DNA of 46,985 bases from Desulfobacter postgatei. GTDB lineage: Bacteria; Desulfobacterota; Desulfobacteria; Desulfobacterales; Desulfobacteraceae. A model generated the notes under the pieces. The model was not told where the DNA came from. It saw only the letters and a list, made by a program, of their open reading frames with translations, and did no database searches. Location: contig PDTI01000051.1 of NCBI GenBank assembly GCA_002747145.1, forward strand, positions 1-46,985. The letters run 5' to 3'. Within the stretch, counting starts at the first letter, position 1; each line of letters opens with the position of its first letter. Positions 1-8,024 of this stretch are shown here, one piece after another. Made by a program: the position numbers and the translations under genes.

Positions 1-84
1 TCTCCTTATGATAAGCGAAAATGTCATGTATATCGGTATGATATCAATTTTGCTCAATAGGCTGCTGCCAGCTTAAGCTTATTG

Positions 85-107
85 CTAATTATCAAACACA
101 CTCTAAG
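85..107. repeat. Remnant of repeat B right end
   Basis: The bases CTAATTATCAAACACACTC followed by TAA match the right terminus of the family B element (AATTATCAAACAGGCTC) in the GCGTG-type variant also seen at 40150 and 41826. The rest of the element is absent. Apart from this, the first 519 bases hold no gene I can support. Confidence 0.6.
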
Positions 108-519
108 AAAAAACCAACAACAAAATACACTTAAAACTATCAGTCAACTTATCATATCCTAGTGGCAACAGCCCTAAAATATTTCAATATAGCAAAAGCA
201 TTCTCTACAAGGTGTCTGTGTGATAAGCATTTATCTAAATTTTACGCAAAATTATCCCCTGGCAAAGAATCACCCACAGATTGGCTCACTGTTATAATGA
301 CAGCAAGAGACGTATTGGCACCCCCATTCGTACGATCCTAAGGGGTTTTCACTGTTTTAAAAATCCGGTTGCTCAGTGATCGGACGGTCATTAATCAGGT
401 TAAGGAAAACCAATATATTCAATACGTTTGCAATTTCCCAAGTGAAGAGTTCTCCATTTTTATGCATCACAGCAACCTGAGTAAATTGCGAAAACGCTTT
501 GGTCTTGAGGGGATTGAAG

Positions 520-1425
520 CTATAGAGGATTGAATACAACCGTAAGTTGCGCACGGCGCTGGAGATTTTTTGTTGGTGACGCCATTTTGGCGGCGAACCG
601 ATACGCTCCTGTTGAACCGATTTTAAAAACCATTTCATGAACAACGTTGGCGGCCCGGGATGCACCGAGCTCCATATTGGAAGGATATTTTGGGGTATGG
701 ATGGGATCCGGATCTGCATATCCATTGACATAAATTTTAACATCATAGGGCTTAAGAAACAGTGCCAGTTTCTTTAAAAAGGACTTGTATTCCTTGGCCA
801 AGGCCGCACTGCCGGAAGAAAAGAGAATCGGCAGGGTATTGCTGATCTTTGTACAGCGACCGTCTGCCGTCACAACATCCACCCAGTCTCCAAGACCGGC
901 CTTTTTAACGGCCTGTGCAATGTCCGGTACTGTTGCCAGCACATTGGATTTGTTTATTTTTTTTACATTTTCTTTAACATCCGGTGTGGAAGAAAGCGAA
1001 ATCTGTGTTGTTTTCTTTTCCCGGGCTTTTTTTATATCATAAATTTTTTGGTATGTTGCAACAGTGCTGTTAAGATGCTTTTTTTGCCGCTCAAGCCGAG
1101 AAATTTTTTTCTCTTTTAAATCAACAGAATCATGAAGCAGCTTTGGAATGCTTCTTCCGGAATCAGATATGCGGTTTATCTTGAGGAGCAGCCACTCAAG
1201 CTCTTTACGCGTATCATGGATTTGTTCATCCCAAACATCCACTTGATATTGGTAGTCTCCAAGGATTTCCTCAAGTTCTATAATCGAATACGTTTCCGGA
1301 TCAGGCTTGAATGTTTGATAAGCACCATTTGCAATATCAGCATAATAGAATAGTGTTACATACACAGGTATCAGAACAAACACTATCCTGCCTGGGAATA
1401 TTGATTTCAAAGGAAGAGTTCCCAT
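520..1425 (-). CDS. OmpA-like domain protein with N-terminal anchor and coiled coil
   Basis: The 301-residue protein has one hydrophobic N-terminal segment (about residues 12-30) that would anchor it in the inner membrane or act as an uncleaved signal. A charged helical region with coiled-coil character follows (about 45-130). The C-terminal domain (about 190-300) is OmpA/MotB-like: a predicted strand with LFSSGSAAL, then VNGYADPDP, and a helix with ELGASRAANVV in the usual order for peptidoglycan-binding OmpA domains. The start is supported by an AGGGGG element just upstream. The architecture recalls MotB/LafU-like or envelope-spacer proteins, but there is no MotB membrane Asp that I can assign. 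It lies just downstream of an LPP20-like lipoprotein gene on the same strand, which suggests an envelope role. The exact function is unknown. Confidence 0.8.
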   Translation of the reverse strand: MGTLPLKSIFPGRIVFVLIPVYVTLFYYADIANGAYQTFKPDPETYSIIELEEILGDYQYQVDVWDEQIHDTRKELEWLLLKINRISDSGRSIPKLLHDSVDLKEKKISRLERQKKHLNSTVATYQKIYDIKKAREKKTTQISLSSTPDVKENVKKINKSNVLATVPDIAQAVKKAGLGDWVDVVTADGRCTKISNTLPILFSSGSAALAKEYKSFLKKLALFLKPYDVKIYVNGYADPDPIHTPKYPSNMELGASRAANVVHEMVFKIGSTGAYRFAAKMASPTKNLQRRAQLTVVFNPL

Positions 1426-1485
1426 ACGGCCCCCTGTTAATAATCTGTTGAATTGAAAAAACGTATTGTATCCAAAATTGAACGA

Positions 1486-1944
1486 TTATCCCTCATCTGC
1501 AATGCCCACAGGCCACCAGATCATCCCTTTTCTCGAAAAATTAATTCTCAATTGTAACCGGGCCAAGGTGATGCCATATTCTGCCTGGGTAATTTCCACC
1601 ACTTCCGTTCCCCTTAACCAGGATTGCGTATGCACCTGTATCGTATCCTGGTTTACTGACCCACGGCCCGCTTTCATATAAGCATCCACATAAACGCCAC
1701 GTACTTTTTCAACCAGCTGCCGATATCCATCTGCAACGGCAGCACGCTCCGCCATAAGCCTTGCCTCTCCTTTTGTTAATGCGTTTTCAGGCTCAAGTCC
1801 CTTACCCGTCACCCTGAACGTGACAACTTTTTGACTCACCGCACTTTGCACAGAAGAATCCAGCACCCCCCCTGGCCCTCCAGCAGAACAACCCCATAAG
1901 GATAAGGCAATCAAACATACCGACAAAGCCAATCGTTTTTTCAT
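1486..1944 (-). CDS. LPP20/FlgP-like outer-membrane lipoprotein
   Basis: This protein of about 152 residues starts with MKKRLALS, a hydrophobic stretch and a lipobox ending LWGC, so it should be lipidated and exported. An in-frame ATG 17 codons upstream exists. The start at 1944 is preferred because it gives a proper signal peptide and has GGGGAGGGAT upstream. The mature part resembles the LPP20 lipoprotein family (which includes FlgP): ENALTKGEARLMAERAAVADGYRQL, then a RGVYVDAYMK stretch, then strand-rich LARLQLRI. FlgP-like proteins act in outer-membrane structures around flagellar motors, but no flagellar genes lie in this window, so I infer only an envelope role. It probably forms a pair with the downstream OmpA-like gene. 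Confidence 0.7.
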   Translation of the reverse strand: MKKRLALSVCLIALSLWGCSAGGPGGVLDSSVQSAVSQKVVTFRVTGKGLEPENALTKGEARLMAERAAVADGYRQLVEKVRGVYVDAYMKAGRGSVNQDTIQVHTQSWLRGTEVVEITQAEYGITLARLQLRINFSRKGMIWWPVGIADEG

Positions 1945-2126
1945 AACACCATCCCTCCCCTTTGCAGTGAACAATTGCAAGATCAAATGCGTCAATCATT
2001 GATTCACATATTGCATTCATGCTAAAAAGTAATCGTCAGTTAGGGCTTTAAAATTTAAACACATTGATTTTTCAACGTTTAAAGTTAAAATAAAGCCGAC
2101 AACACACGGTTAAAACGGACAACTAG

Positions 2127-2714
2127 ATGCGATCCAGTCTGAACTATCTAAACACCCATTCAAAATTTGTGCCTTGCTTCATAAAAAAAATCGGCCGGCT
2201 GTTCACTACAGGTATACTTTTGGTTCTAATGTGCTTGAAACCCTTGGCTGCCGGGCATCTTAAAGAGATTGATACCTATTACATCAGATTTGACCTTAAA
2301 AGTTCCAGCCAGCGTATCACCGACGGAAAATTGACAATGGTGCCGGCACATGGACAGTTCAGGGCGGCAAATTTTTCTTATCTTCCCATATCCGGCATTA
2401 TCCCGGCCCTGCCCCAGGAAACTATCCAGAGCATTCAGGCCAAAGCAAAACAGAATGCATTTATTCAATTGCTGGAACAAAAGGGACTAAAATCAGTAAC
2501 AACTTTAAATTATGATACTATTATCAGTTATGAAGGCTGTGTTCAACTGCCTGTTACCCTGTTTATTTCACCGTACGACAATAAAAATAAAGGATTTCCC
2601 TATACTGCCAGGGTACTTTTCAGCCCGTTAAGCTTTCCGGATCAGTGGGAATCATTGCGCCGCCGGTTTAAAATTAAAAAACTTATTGACAACTTTTTTC
2701 TTTTCTTCCAATAA
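2127..2714 (+). CDS. Exported protein of unknown function
   Basis: I do not recognise this 195-residue protein. It has a positively charged N-terminus followed by a hydrophobic segment (about residues 25-42, ending LKPLAAG) consistent with a signal peptide, then a mixed alpha/beta body and a very basic, aromatic C-terminus (RRRFKIKKLIDNFFLFF). The start at 2127 lacks a strong Shine-Dalgarno, so the true start could be slightly downstream. It ends 18 bases before the PBP4-type gene and is probably co-transcribed with it. The gene is divergent from the LPP20-like lipoprotein gene, so the 180-bp gap between them should carry both promoters. Confidence 0.6.
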   Translation: MRSSLNYLNTHSKFVPCFIKKIGRLFTTGILLVLMCLKPLAAGHLKEIDTYYIRFDLKSSSQRITDGKLTMVPAHGQFRAANFSYLPISGIIPALPQETIQSIQAKAKQNAFIQLLEQKGLKSVTTLNYDTIISYEGCVQLPVTLFISPYDNKNKGFPYTARVLFSPLSFPDQWESLRRRFKIKKLIDNFFLFFQ

Positions 2715-2732
2715 CCTATCCCTTTAAAAAAC

Positions 2733-4031
2733 ATGAAAAATAAAAGTCAATTATATATTTGCATCACTATTTCAGGTCTTTTCCTTTCCATTTTCACGTC
2801 GCTGCATGTATGGGCCCAAACATCGGGCATTCTTCTGTCCGATGATCAAGGCAAAACAATTTATGCAAAAAACCCGGATAAACCCTTAATTCCTGCATCA
2901 ACCTTGAAAATACTGACCAGTGTTGCGGCAATCAGAACACTGGGGCCGGATTTTCATTTCCAGACATGGGCCTATTACAACAAAACAACATGTGACCTTT
3001 ACCTGAAAGGTTTTGGAGATCCTTTATTCATCTCCGAGGAAATAAACCAGTTTGCGCATCAAATTTCAGATCACCTTTTGAAACAGGCAGCTGAAGGACA
3101 TATGTCATCTGCGATGATCCAAAATATCATTGTTGACCAGACCTTTTTTACGCCCCAGATTACAATTCCCGGCGCCGGGTCCTCTTCCAATCCCTATGAT
3201 GCCACAAACGGAGCACTATGTGCCAATTTTAACACAATTTTTTTAAAATGGGATAACCCCAGCAAACAATATATTTCTGCTGAGAAGCAAACCCCATTCC
3301 CAGCCATTCTGGCACAACAAATTACGCCCGGATCAAAAAAAACTGACAGAGTTCTGCTGTCCCATGATCTTCGACAACATTATCCGGGCATATTGCTGGG
3401 CTCTTTTTTAAAGGCCTCAGGGGTAAAAATAACAGGCACTGTCCAAGGAGGTATTTTTCCAGAATCTTATAAAAACTGCATTGTTTACACATCCTCCTTT
3501 AGCCTGACAGACATTATTAAAAAATTACTGCAATTTTCAAACAATTTTATTGCTAATCAGCTCATGCTGACGATGGGTGCCCGTGCTTACGGTCCTCCGG
3601 CCACCCTTGAAAAAGGCACTGCTGTCCTGAATCAATTTGCTCAAGAAATCATTGGGTTAAGGGGTGTCATGATTGTTGAGGGATCCGGCCTGTCCCGGCG
3701 CAACCGTATAACACCTGCCCAGATGAGGGATATGCTTATTGCATTCATGCCTTGGTATGAATTGTTAAAAAGGGATGGAAATGAATTTTATAAAACCGGT
3801 ACGCTGTCAGATGTCAGAAGCCGTGCAGGCTTTATCCGTGGAAAAAACAACCGGCTTTACCCTTTTGTGATCATGCTGAATCAAACACGTACCGGATATG
3901 ACGCCATCAGGCGTATGCTCAAGGAAAAGGTAACAACACAGGCTCTTAAGCCCTTGAATGCTCTATCCAGGCATAGGCACTGTGATTGTGAATGGATTCA
4001 AAATTCTCTGCGCTCACGGAAAACCAGGTGA
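2733..4031 (+). CDS. dacB: D-alanyl-D-alanine carboxypeptidase/endopeptidase, PBP4 type (peptidase S13)
   Basis: A periplasmic penicillin-binding protein that trims or cleaves D-Ala cross-links in peptidoglycan. The 432-residue product has a signal peptide (about residues 1-28, cleaved after VWA). All three active-site motifs are present: SxxK as S56-T-L-K59, SxN as SNN near residue 269, and KTG starting at K354. The domain inserted between the first two motifs is typical of class C PBPs. The last ~28 codons run antisense into the 3' end of folE2 (86-bp convergent overlap). That tail (NALSRHRHCDCEW onward) does not look like PBP4 sequence, so the ancestral stop may have been lost. It sits directly after an exported unknown. 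Confidence 0.9.
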   Translation: MKNKSQLYICITISGLFLSIFTSLHVWAQTSGILLSDDQGKTIYAKNPDKPLIPASTLKILTSVAAIRTLGPDFHFQTWAYYNKTTCDLYLKGFGDPLFISEEINQFAHQISDHLLKQAAEGHMSSAMIQNIIVDQTFFTPQITIPGAGSSSNPYDATNGALCANFNTIFLKWDNPSKQYISAEKQTPFPAILAQQITPGSKKTDRVLLSHDLRQHYPGILLGSFLKASGVKITGTVQGGIFPESYKNCIVYTSSFSLTDIIKKLLQFSNNFIANQLMLTMGARAYGPPATLEKGTAVLNQFAQEIIGLRGVMIVEGSGLSRRNRITPAQMRDMLIAFMPWYELLKRDGNEFYKTGTLSDVRSRAGFIRGKNNRLYPFVIMLNQTRTGYDAIRRMLKEKVTTQALKPLNALSRHRHCDCEWIQNSLRSRKTR

Positions 4032-4722
4032 TGTTAGCGTCTTCGATAAGTGCCTTGGCCACATCTCTTACTATATCTTCAACAAATTTTGGATTATTAT
4101 ACCCTTTTTCCGTGACATATTTTTCATCGGCACGTTTCAGCACGGAATAGATATCGCAGGATGCAGCCTGTTCAACCAGATTGACAATCTCTTCAATCCA
4201 GATGAATTTATGACACCGGACCGCCACACGCACCTCGCCTCTCTGATTGTGGGCACCATGGTCTGAAATTTCCTTGGAACAGGGGCATACCGAGGTGACA
4301 GGAACCGCCACTTTTAACACCATGTCTGCTGTTTTCCGGTCACCTGAAGAGCCGATAATCGTGCAATTATAGTCCATCAGCCCCTTGGATTGGGTGCTGG
4401 GAGCGTTTTTTTCAATAAAATAGGGAAAAGATATCTCAATGTGTGCAGACTTTGCCCCAAGCGAGGCTTTCATATCATCAAGAATGCTGGTCAAGGACTC
4501 TGGAGACACAGGTGTATTCACGGTATGCAGCAGCTCCACAAAACGGCTCATATGGGTGCCCTTGCACTGATGGGGTAAATCCACATACATGTTGATCTCA
4601 GCAACTGTGGACTGGGAACCCTTGGCTTTATCCCGGACAACCACCGGATATTTAAGCCCCTTAATGCCGACTTTATCAATGGGGATATTTCGAAAATCCG
4701 GCTGATTCTGCATATCTTTCAT
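3946..4722 (-). CDS. folE2: GTP cyclohydrolase FolE2 (type IB)
   Basis: It catalyses GTP to 7,8-dihydroneopterin triphosphate, the first step of folate (and possibly queuosine-type) biosynthesis, using a metal other than obligatory zinc. The 258-residue length is normal for the family. Characteristic stretches are IDKVGIKGLKYP near the N-terminus, VDLPHQCKGTHMSRF, and the cysteine-containing VTSVCPCSKEIS segment followed by GAHNQRG. The start codon overlaps the ttcA stop by one base (TAATG), so the two are translationally coupled. The 3' end overlaps dacB on the opposite strand. No folE1 is seen in the window. Confidence 0.95.
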   Translation of the reverse strand: MKDMQNQPDFRNIPIDKVGIKGLKYPVVVRDKAKGSQSTVAEINMYVDLPHQCKGTHMSRFVELLHTVNTPVSPESLTSILDDMKASLGAKSAHIEISFPYFIEKNAPSTQSKGLMDYNCTIIGSSGDRKTADMVLKVAVPVTSVCPCSKEISDHGAHNQRGEVRVAVRCHKFIWIEEIVNLVEQAASCDIYSVLKRADEKYVTEKGYNNPKFVEDIVRDVAKALIEDANITWFSVSAENFESIHNHSAYAWIEHSRA

Positions 4723-5465
4723 TATGGCATTTCCAAAAGATAATCAGTGGCGATGTTACCCATTGCCCTGAATATATTTCCTTTTATATGTTCATTCTGC
4801 TGGTACATCCTTTCAAGCATATCTGCAATATCCTGCCTTTTGGTCTGCCCCGCACTTGGACATCTGTTAACAAACTGCGGCAGTTCACAAACTTTTGCAA
4901 AACTATTTATCTGATGTTTCTCAACATAGGACAAAGGCCTGATGATATCAAAGCGTCCACTGAAAAATGATTGGCGAGGCTTCATTGTTCCGATCTTGCC
5001 TGCGTAAAAAATATTAATGAACAATGTCTCAATTAAATCATCTTTGTTGTGTCCCAAGGCAAGTTTTTTACAGTCGTGTTCCCGGGCAAGTTCAAACAAC
5101 CGTTTGCGACGCAATCTGCTGCATAAAAAACAGGGATTTGCCTTGTTTTCATCAGAATGGGCGACTGCACCGTAATCGGTTTTTTCCACCACCATACCCT
5201 GATGAGCCCCCTTATATCTTTCATTGATATAAGAACCCAGTTTTTGAACAAAAGAATTATCAAATCCCGGATCTATATAAACAGGCACCAGTTCAAATGG
5301 TACAGGGGCTTTCTTTTTTAAAGAAACAAGAAGGTGAAAAAGGGACAGGCTGTCCTTCCCGCCGGATACACCCACCAGTATCCGCTCATTATCATCAATC
5401 ATCCGCCATTCATGAACTGCCTTGCCAAGCAGATGCATCAAACGCTTTGTCAGCCCTTTAGCCAA
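4722..5465 (-). CDS. ttcA: TtcA-family tRNA thiolation ATPase
   Basis: A PP-loop ATPase of the TtcA/TilS group, which adenylates cytidine 32 of tRNA and inserts sulfur using an iron-sulfur cluster. The PP-loop GVSGGKDSL lies near residue 33. The CxxC motif (NPCFLCSRLRRKRL) and a third cysteine (VNRCPSAGQ) are placed as expected for the cluster ligands. GHNKDDLIETL is the conserved helix after the CxxC. At 247 residues it is slightly shorter than the E. coli enzyme. It sits 6 bases after rpoZ and overlaps folE2 by one base, so rpoZ-ttcA-folE2 looks like one operon. The exact modified nucleotide is inferred from the family. Confidence 0.85.
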   Translation of the reverse strand: MAKGLTKRLMHLLGKAVHEWRMIDDNERILVGVSGGKDSLSLFHLLVSLKKKAPVPFELVPVYIDPGFDNSFVQKLGSYINERYKGAHQGMVVEKTDYGAVAHSDENKANPCFLCSRLRRKRLFELAREHDCKKLALGHNKDDLIETLFINIFYAGKIGTMKPRQSFFSGRFDIIRPLSYVEKHQINSFAKVCELPQFVNRCPSAGQTKRQDIADMLERMYQQNEHIKGNIFRAMGNIATDYLLEMP

Positions 5466-5471
5466 ACCAGA

Positions 5472-5681
5472 CTATTCAGCGTCAAACTCAGACTCTTTTT
5501 TAACGACGATCCGGTTCGCGGCAATTTCACGCAGAACGGTAACGACATCCTCGTTTTTAGAGGAAGGTACAAGGAAATCAGCGCCTTCTCTGACCTCGCG
5601 GACCCTTTTAGCTGCCAGATGTACAAGCGCGAAACGGTTATCTACATTTTTCAAACAATCTTCGATAGTTACACGTGCCAC
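5472..5681 (-). CDS. rpoZ: RNA polymerase omega subunit
   Basis: The small omega subunit assists assembly and stability of the beta-prime subunit of RNA polymerase. The 69-residue product starts MARVTIEDCLKNVDNRFALV and continues with AAKRVREV, the signature helices of the family. The acidic C-terminal tail is short, as in many deltaproteobacteria. It is followed by ttcA after 6 bases. A poorly conserved gap of about 70 bases separates it from greA upstream, so the two transcription-factor genes may be co-transcribed. Confidence 0.95.
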   Translation of the reverse strand: MARVTIEDCLKNVDNRFALVHLAAKRVREVREGADFLVPSSKNEDVVTVLREIAANRIVVKKESEFDAE

Positions 5682-5752
5682 ATCACTTTCCTTTTTAAAA
5701 TTTTATTACAATATCAAAGGACTTGAAAAAAATCAGCTTAAGAAACAATAAA

Positions 5753-6220
5753 TCAAAGAATATCAACCACCTCATAAACCCGTTTTCCGCCCGGTGCCTG
5801 GACAATAGCCTCTTGGCCCAGCTCTTTTCCGATCAAGGCTGAACCAAGGGGGGAAGCGACAGAAATTTTGCCTTTTTTAATATCAGCTTCATCCTCACCA
5901 ACAATCATATATTCCTGTTCTTCTTCGGTATCCAGATTCTCCACAAGAACGCGGCTGGCAAACCGGACGACGTCTTTGGCCACAGAATCAGGATCAATTA
6001 CTTTGGCGTTTCCAATCTTATAGGAAAGCTCTCCGATCCTGCCTTCAATAAAAGACTGGCGCTCTTTTGCAGCATGGTATTCCGCATTTTCAGACAGGTC
6101 TCCGTGGGCTCTGGCCACTTCAATGGCTTTGATGATCTCAGGACGATCCACGGTTTTTAATTTTTCCAGTTCTTTTTTCAAGGCCTCAAAACCTTGCGTT
6201 GTTACAGGTATCTGATCCAA
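5753..6220 (-). CDS. greA: Transcription elongation factor GreA
   Basis: GreA rescues backtracked RNA polymerase by stimulating cleavage of the nascent RNA 3' end. The 155 residues match the family length. The N-terminal coiled coil carries the acidic tip (ARAHGDLSENAEYHAAKE), and the C-terminal FKBP-like domain contains VASPLGSALIGK. The start appears to be TTG (reading as MDQIPVT); a GGAG element lies about 14 bases upstream, which is rather far. It lies between a family A repeat upstream and rpoZ downstream. Confidence 0.95.
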   Translation of the reverse strand: MDQIPVTTQGFEALKKELEKLKTVDRPEIIKAIEVARAHGDLSENAEYHAAKERQSFIEGRIGELSYKIGNAKVIDPDSVAKDVVRFASRVLVENLDTEEEQEYMIVGEDEADIKKGKISVASPLGSALIGKELGQEAIVQAPGGKRVYEVVDIL

Positions 6221-6249
6221 AATTTAAAATCTACTCCATTAAGTTTTTA

Positions 6250-6409
6250 GGCCCATGATCAGAATTAAATCTCCCAAAGCTGCGCCGGATTTTAAGTCGC
6301 CATCAAGGCACGCCAATGGACGCATATTGGATATATGTTTCCGTTGGCGTAACGCAAAAGGGCGGCTTAAAAGACAAGCAGATGGGAGTTTTTATTTTGA
6401 TCATGGGCC
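6250..6409. repeat. Repeat A copy 1 (MITE-like palindrome)
   Basis: A 160-bp element beginning GGCCCATGATCAGAATT and ending TTTTGATCATGGGCC. The two halves are imperfect inverted repeats, so the whole unit can fold as one long hairpin. TTA flanks it on both sides (6247-6249 and 6410-6412) as a direct, not inverted, triplet, which fits a target-site duplication. It contains no gene. It separates greA from psd. Confidence 0.85.
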
Positions 6410-6445
6410 TTAATTACAGCGCATTGGCGCCTTATCGTTTTTTAA

Positions 6446-7108
6446 TCAGCACATCCGGCCGATAATACTGCTTGCCGCACTTATTTTGTTCCCGGGGGTA
6501 ACAAGGATCTCAAAGTCCATGGGCAGATAAAGATCCAAACGGGATCCAAATTGAATCATACCGTACCGGTCGCCTTTGTGAACTTGGTCCCCAGTTTTTA
6601 CACAGTTGACAATACGCCGTGCAATGAGTCCTGCAATCTGAACACACACATAACGACCGCCATCGTCCGTTTTTATCACCAGTGCGTTTCGTTCATTATG
6701 CACACTTGCTTTATCAAGAGATGCATTTACAAATTTACCTGGATGATATTGGACATCTTCAATCATACCGCTAAAAGGGATACGGTTGACGTGGACATTG
6801 AATACATTCATGAAAATACTGACCTTCTGGCAGGGGGCATCCAAGTATTCACACCGGGCATTACGTTCCACAACAATCACCTTTCCGTCTGCCGGGGAGA
6901 CCAAAAGACTGGCGTCTTCCGGCACCTTACGTTCGGGGTCTCTGAAAAACCAGGCAATAAACAACGTGATAAGCAGCCCTACCCCGGCTGTTTTCAAGCA
7001 TCCAAAATAAAAAAACATCCCCGTAACGAGGATGGCCGCAACAACGTATTTGACGCCCGGCATGGCAATGGGAAGCAGTGCTTTTGCCGGCCATTGAGAA
7101 TTATCCAT
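6446..7108 (-). CDS. psd: Phosphatidylserine decarboxylase proenzyme
   Basis: It decarboxylates phosphatidylserine to phosphatidylethanolamine at the inner membrane. At 220 residues it belongs to the short, archaeal-like Psd group. Two hydrophobic N-terminal segments (about residues 18-55) anchor it, followed by FFRDPER, SPADGKV and NVHVNR motifs. The self-processing site is FGSRLDLYLP, cleaved between Gly and Ser to give the pyruvoyl Ser. An AAGGAG sequence lies almost against the chosen ATG, which is closer than ideal. The partner pssA is not adjacent; the gene is isolated between two family A repeats. Confidence 0.93.
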   Translation of the reverse strand: MDNSQWPAKALLPIAMPGVKYVVAAILVTGMFFYFGCLKTAGVGLLITLFIAWFFRDPERKVPEDASLLVSPADGKVIVVERNARCEYLDAPCQKVSIFMNVFNVHVNRIPFSGMIEDVQYHPGKFVNASLDKASVHNERNALVIKTDDGGRYVCVQIAGLIARRIVNCVKTGDQVHKGDRYGMIQFGSRLDLYLPMDFEILVTPGNKISAASSIIGRMC

Positions 7109-7239
7109 ACTCCTTGCCTAATAGTATTTATTCATAATAGCCCGAACCTAAAATATATATCAAGTATGCCAATATATTGTCAAGCATCTGTTTCCGCCTC
7201 ACCAGGCGCTGTTACGGAGTGCATAACCCGGTGATGTAA

Positions 7240-7399
7240 GGCCCATGATCAGAATTAAATCTGCCACAGATACGCCGGATTTTAAGTCACCATCAAGGCA
7301 CGCCAACAGACGCATATTGGTTATATGTATCTGCTGGCGTAACGCCGAGGGTGGCTTAAAAGACAAGTAGATGGGCAATTTTATTCTGATCATGGGCCT
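7240..7399. repeat. Repeat A copy 2
   Basis: A second full 160-bp family A element, strongly similar to copy 1, with ends GGCCCATGATCAGAATTAAA and TTCTGATCATGGGCC. TAA is present directly before and directly after it, consistent with a 3-bp target duplication. An apparent reading frame across it comes from the palindrome and is not a gene. Confidence 0.85.
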
Positions 7400-7432
7400 A
7401 AACCACAATATATAGATTTATCAAGGAGATAT

Positions 7433-7468
7433 CACCCCAATATGTTGTCGCCTTATGGGGTGTTTTTT
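7433..7468 (+). terminator. Hairpin with T-run downstream of tsaB
   Basis: CACCCCA (7433-7439) pairs with TGGGGTG (7456-7462), followed by six T on the plus strand. It looks like an intrinsic terminator for plus-strand transcription, although no plus-strand gene precedes it. On the minus strand the stem would still form just after the tsaB remnant but lacks a strong U-tract. Confidence 0.4.
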
Positions 7469-7536
7469 AGTTTCGTAAGAGCCCTGTCAAGATGAATCTG
7501 CGCATCGGATTTCCTAAGATAAACCGGATTCAATGG
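7453..7536 (-). pseudogene. Out-of-frame C-terminal fragment of tsaB
   Basis: Reading this strand in another frame gives PLNPVYLRKSDAQIHLDRAL and a few more residues before TAA at 7453-7455. The PVYLRKSDAQ stretch is the typical TsaB C-terminal motif. It is displaced by frame from the preceding tsaB body, and roughly 30-40 residues normally found between the two parts are missing, so this is the detached end of the same gene. Confidence 0.75.
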
Positions 7537-8024
7537 ATGATTATCAAAATCAACAGGGCATCGGGACCGGCCTGGTCAATGGCAGCCTCCGGCGAACAGA
7601 CCATTTCCGGGCCTTTTTGAATAAGCGTGCCATAGTGGAACCGATATACCGCAGAATACACTTCCTGGCGTCTGGCATCCATCATCACGCACACAGGCTT
7701 TTGTGAACAAGCAAATCTGAAAGCAATACCGTCAAGACTGGAAATCCCTGCACAGGGTTTTGCCAGTGCCCTGGCCAGTCCCTTGACCATGCTGATGCCG
7801 ATGCGAAGCCCGGTAAAACTGCCGGGCCCCCTGGCTGCAACGAATCCGTCTATCTGGCTGACGGTCATCCCTTCCCTGCTTTCAACGGCCTGCTCAATCA
7901 TGGGCAAAAGCCCTTTTGAATGGGTCTGCCGATTGAACAGGTTATACTCAAAAACAAGGGTGTTGTTGTCAAACAGAGCCATACTTGCTCCCTGCTCTGC
8001 CGTACTCAAGGCCAAAAGGAACAT
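7530..8024 (-). CDS. tsaB: TsaB (t6A synthesis), C-terminally truncated and frameshifted
   Basis: TsaB is the non-catalytic partner of TsaD in synthesis of threonylcarbamoyl-adenosine at tRNA position 37. The start at 8024 (MFLLALSTAEQGASMALF) overlaps the lon stop by one base (TAATG), so the genes are coupled. The ASKHA-fold body is intact, with GFVAARGPGSFTGLRIGIS, KPCAGISSLDGIA and MDARRQEVY. After AGPDALLI the sequence degenerates to LIIIH and stops at about 164 residues, whereas the family usually has 210-230. The conserved C-terminal motif follows out of frame (7453-7536). Either the gene is damaged or the short form suffices. The junction contains TTGATAAT, which could be scar material from a B element. 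Confidence 0.8.
   Translation of the reverse strand: MFLLALSTAEQGASMALFDNNTLVFEYNLFNRQTHSKGLLPMIEQAVESREGMTVSQIDGFVAARGPGSFTGLRIGISMVKGLARALAKPCAGISSLDGIAFRFACSQKPVCVMMDARRQEVYSAVYRFHYGTLIQKGPEMVCSPEAAIDQAGPDALLILIIIH

Noticed and set aside
357..746. 129-codon frame at the 3' side of the OmpA-like gene
   Set aside because: It overlaps the OmpA-domain codons out of frame and resembles nothing; the OmpA frame has the recognisable motifs.
7530..7560. Programmed frameshift or selenocysteine decoding in tsaB
   Set aside because: No slippery heptamer is visible, 30-40 residues are missing anyway, and the TGA is not in a position where Sec would restore the frame.
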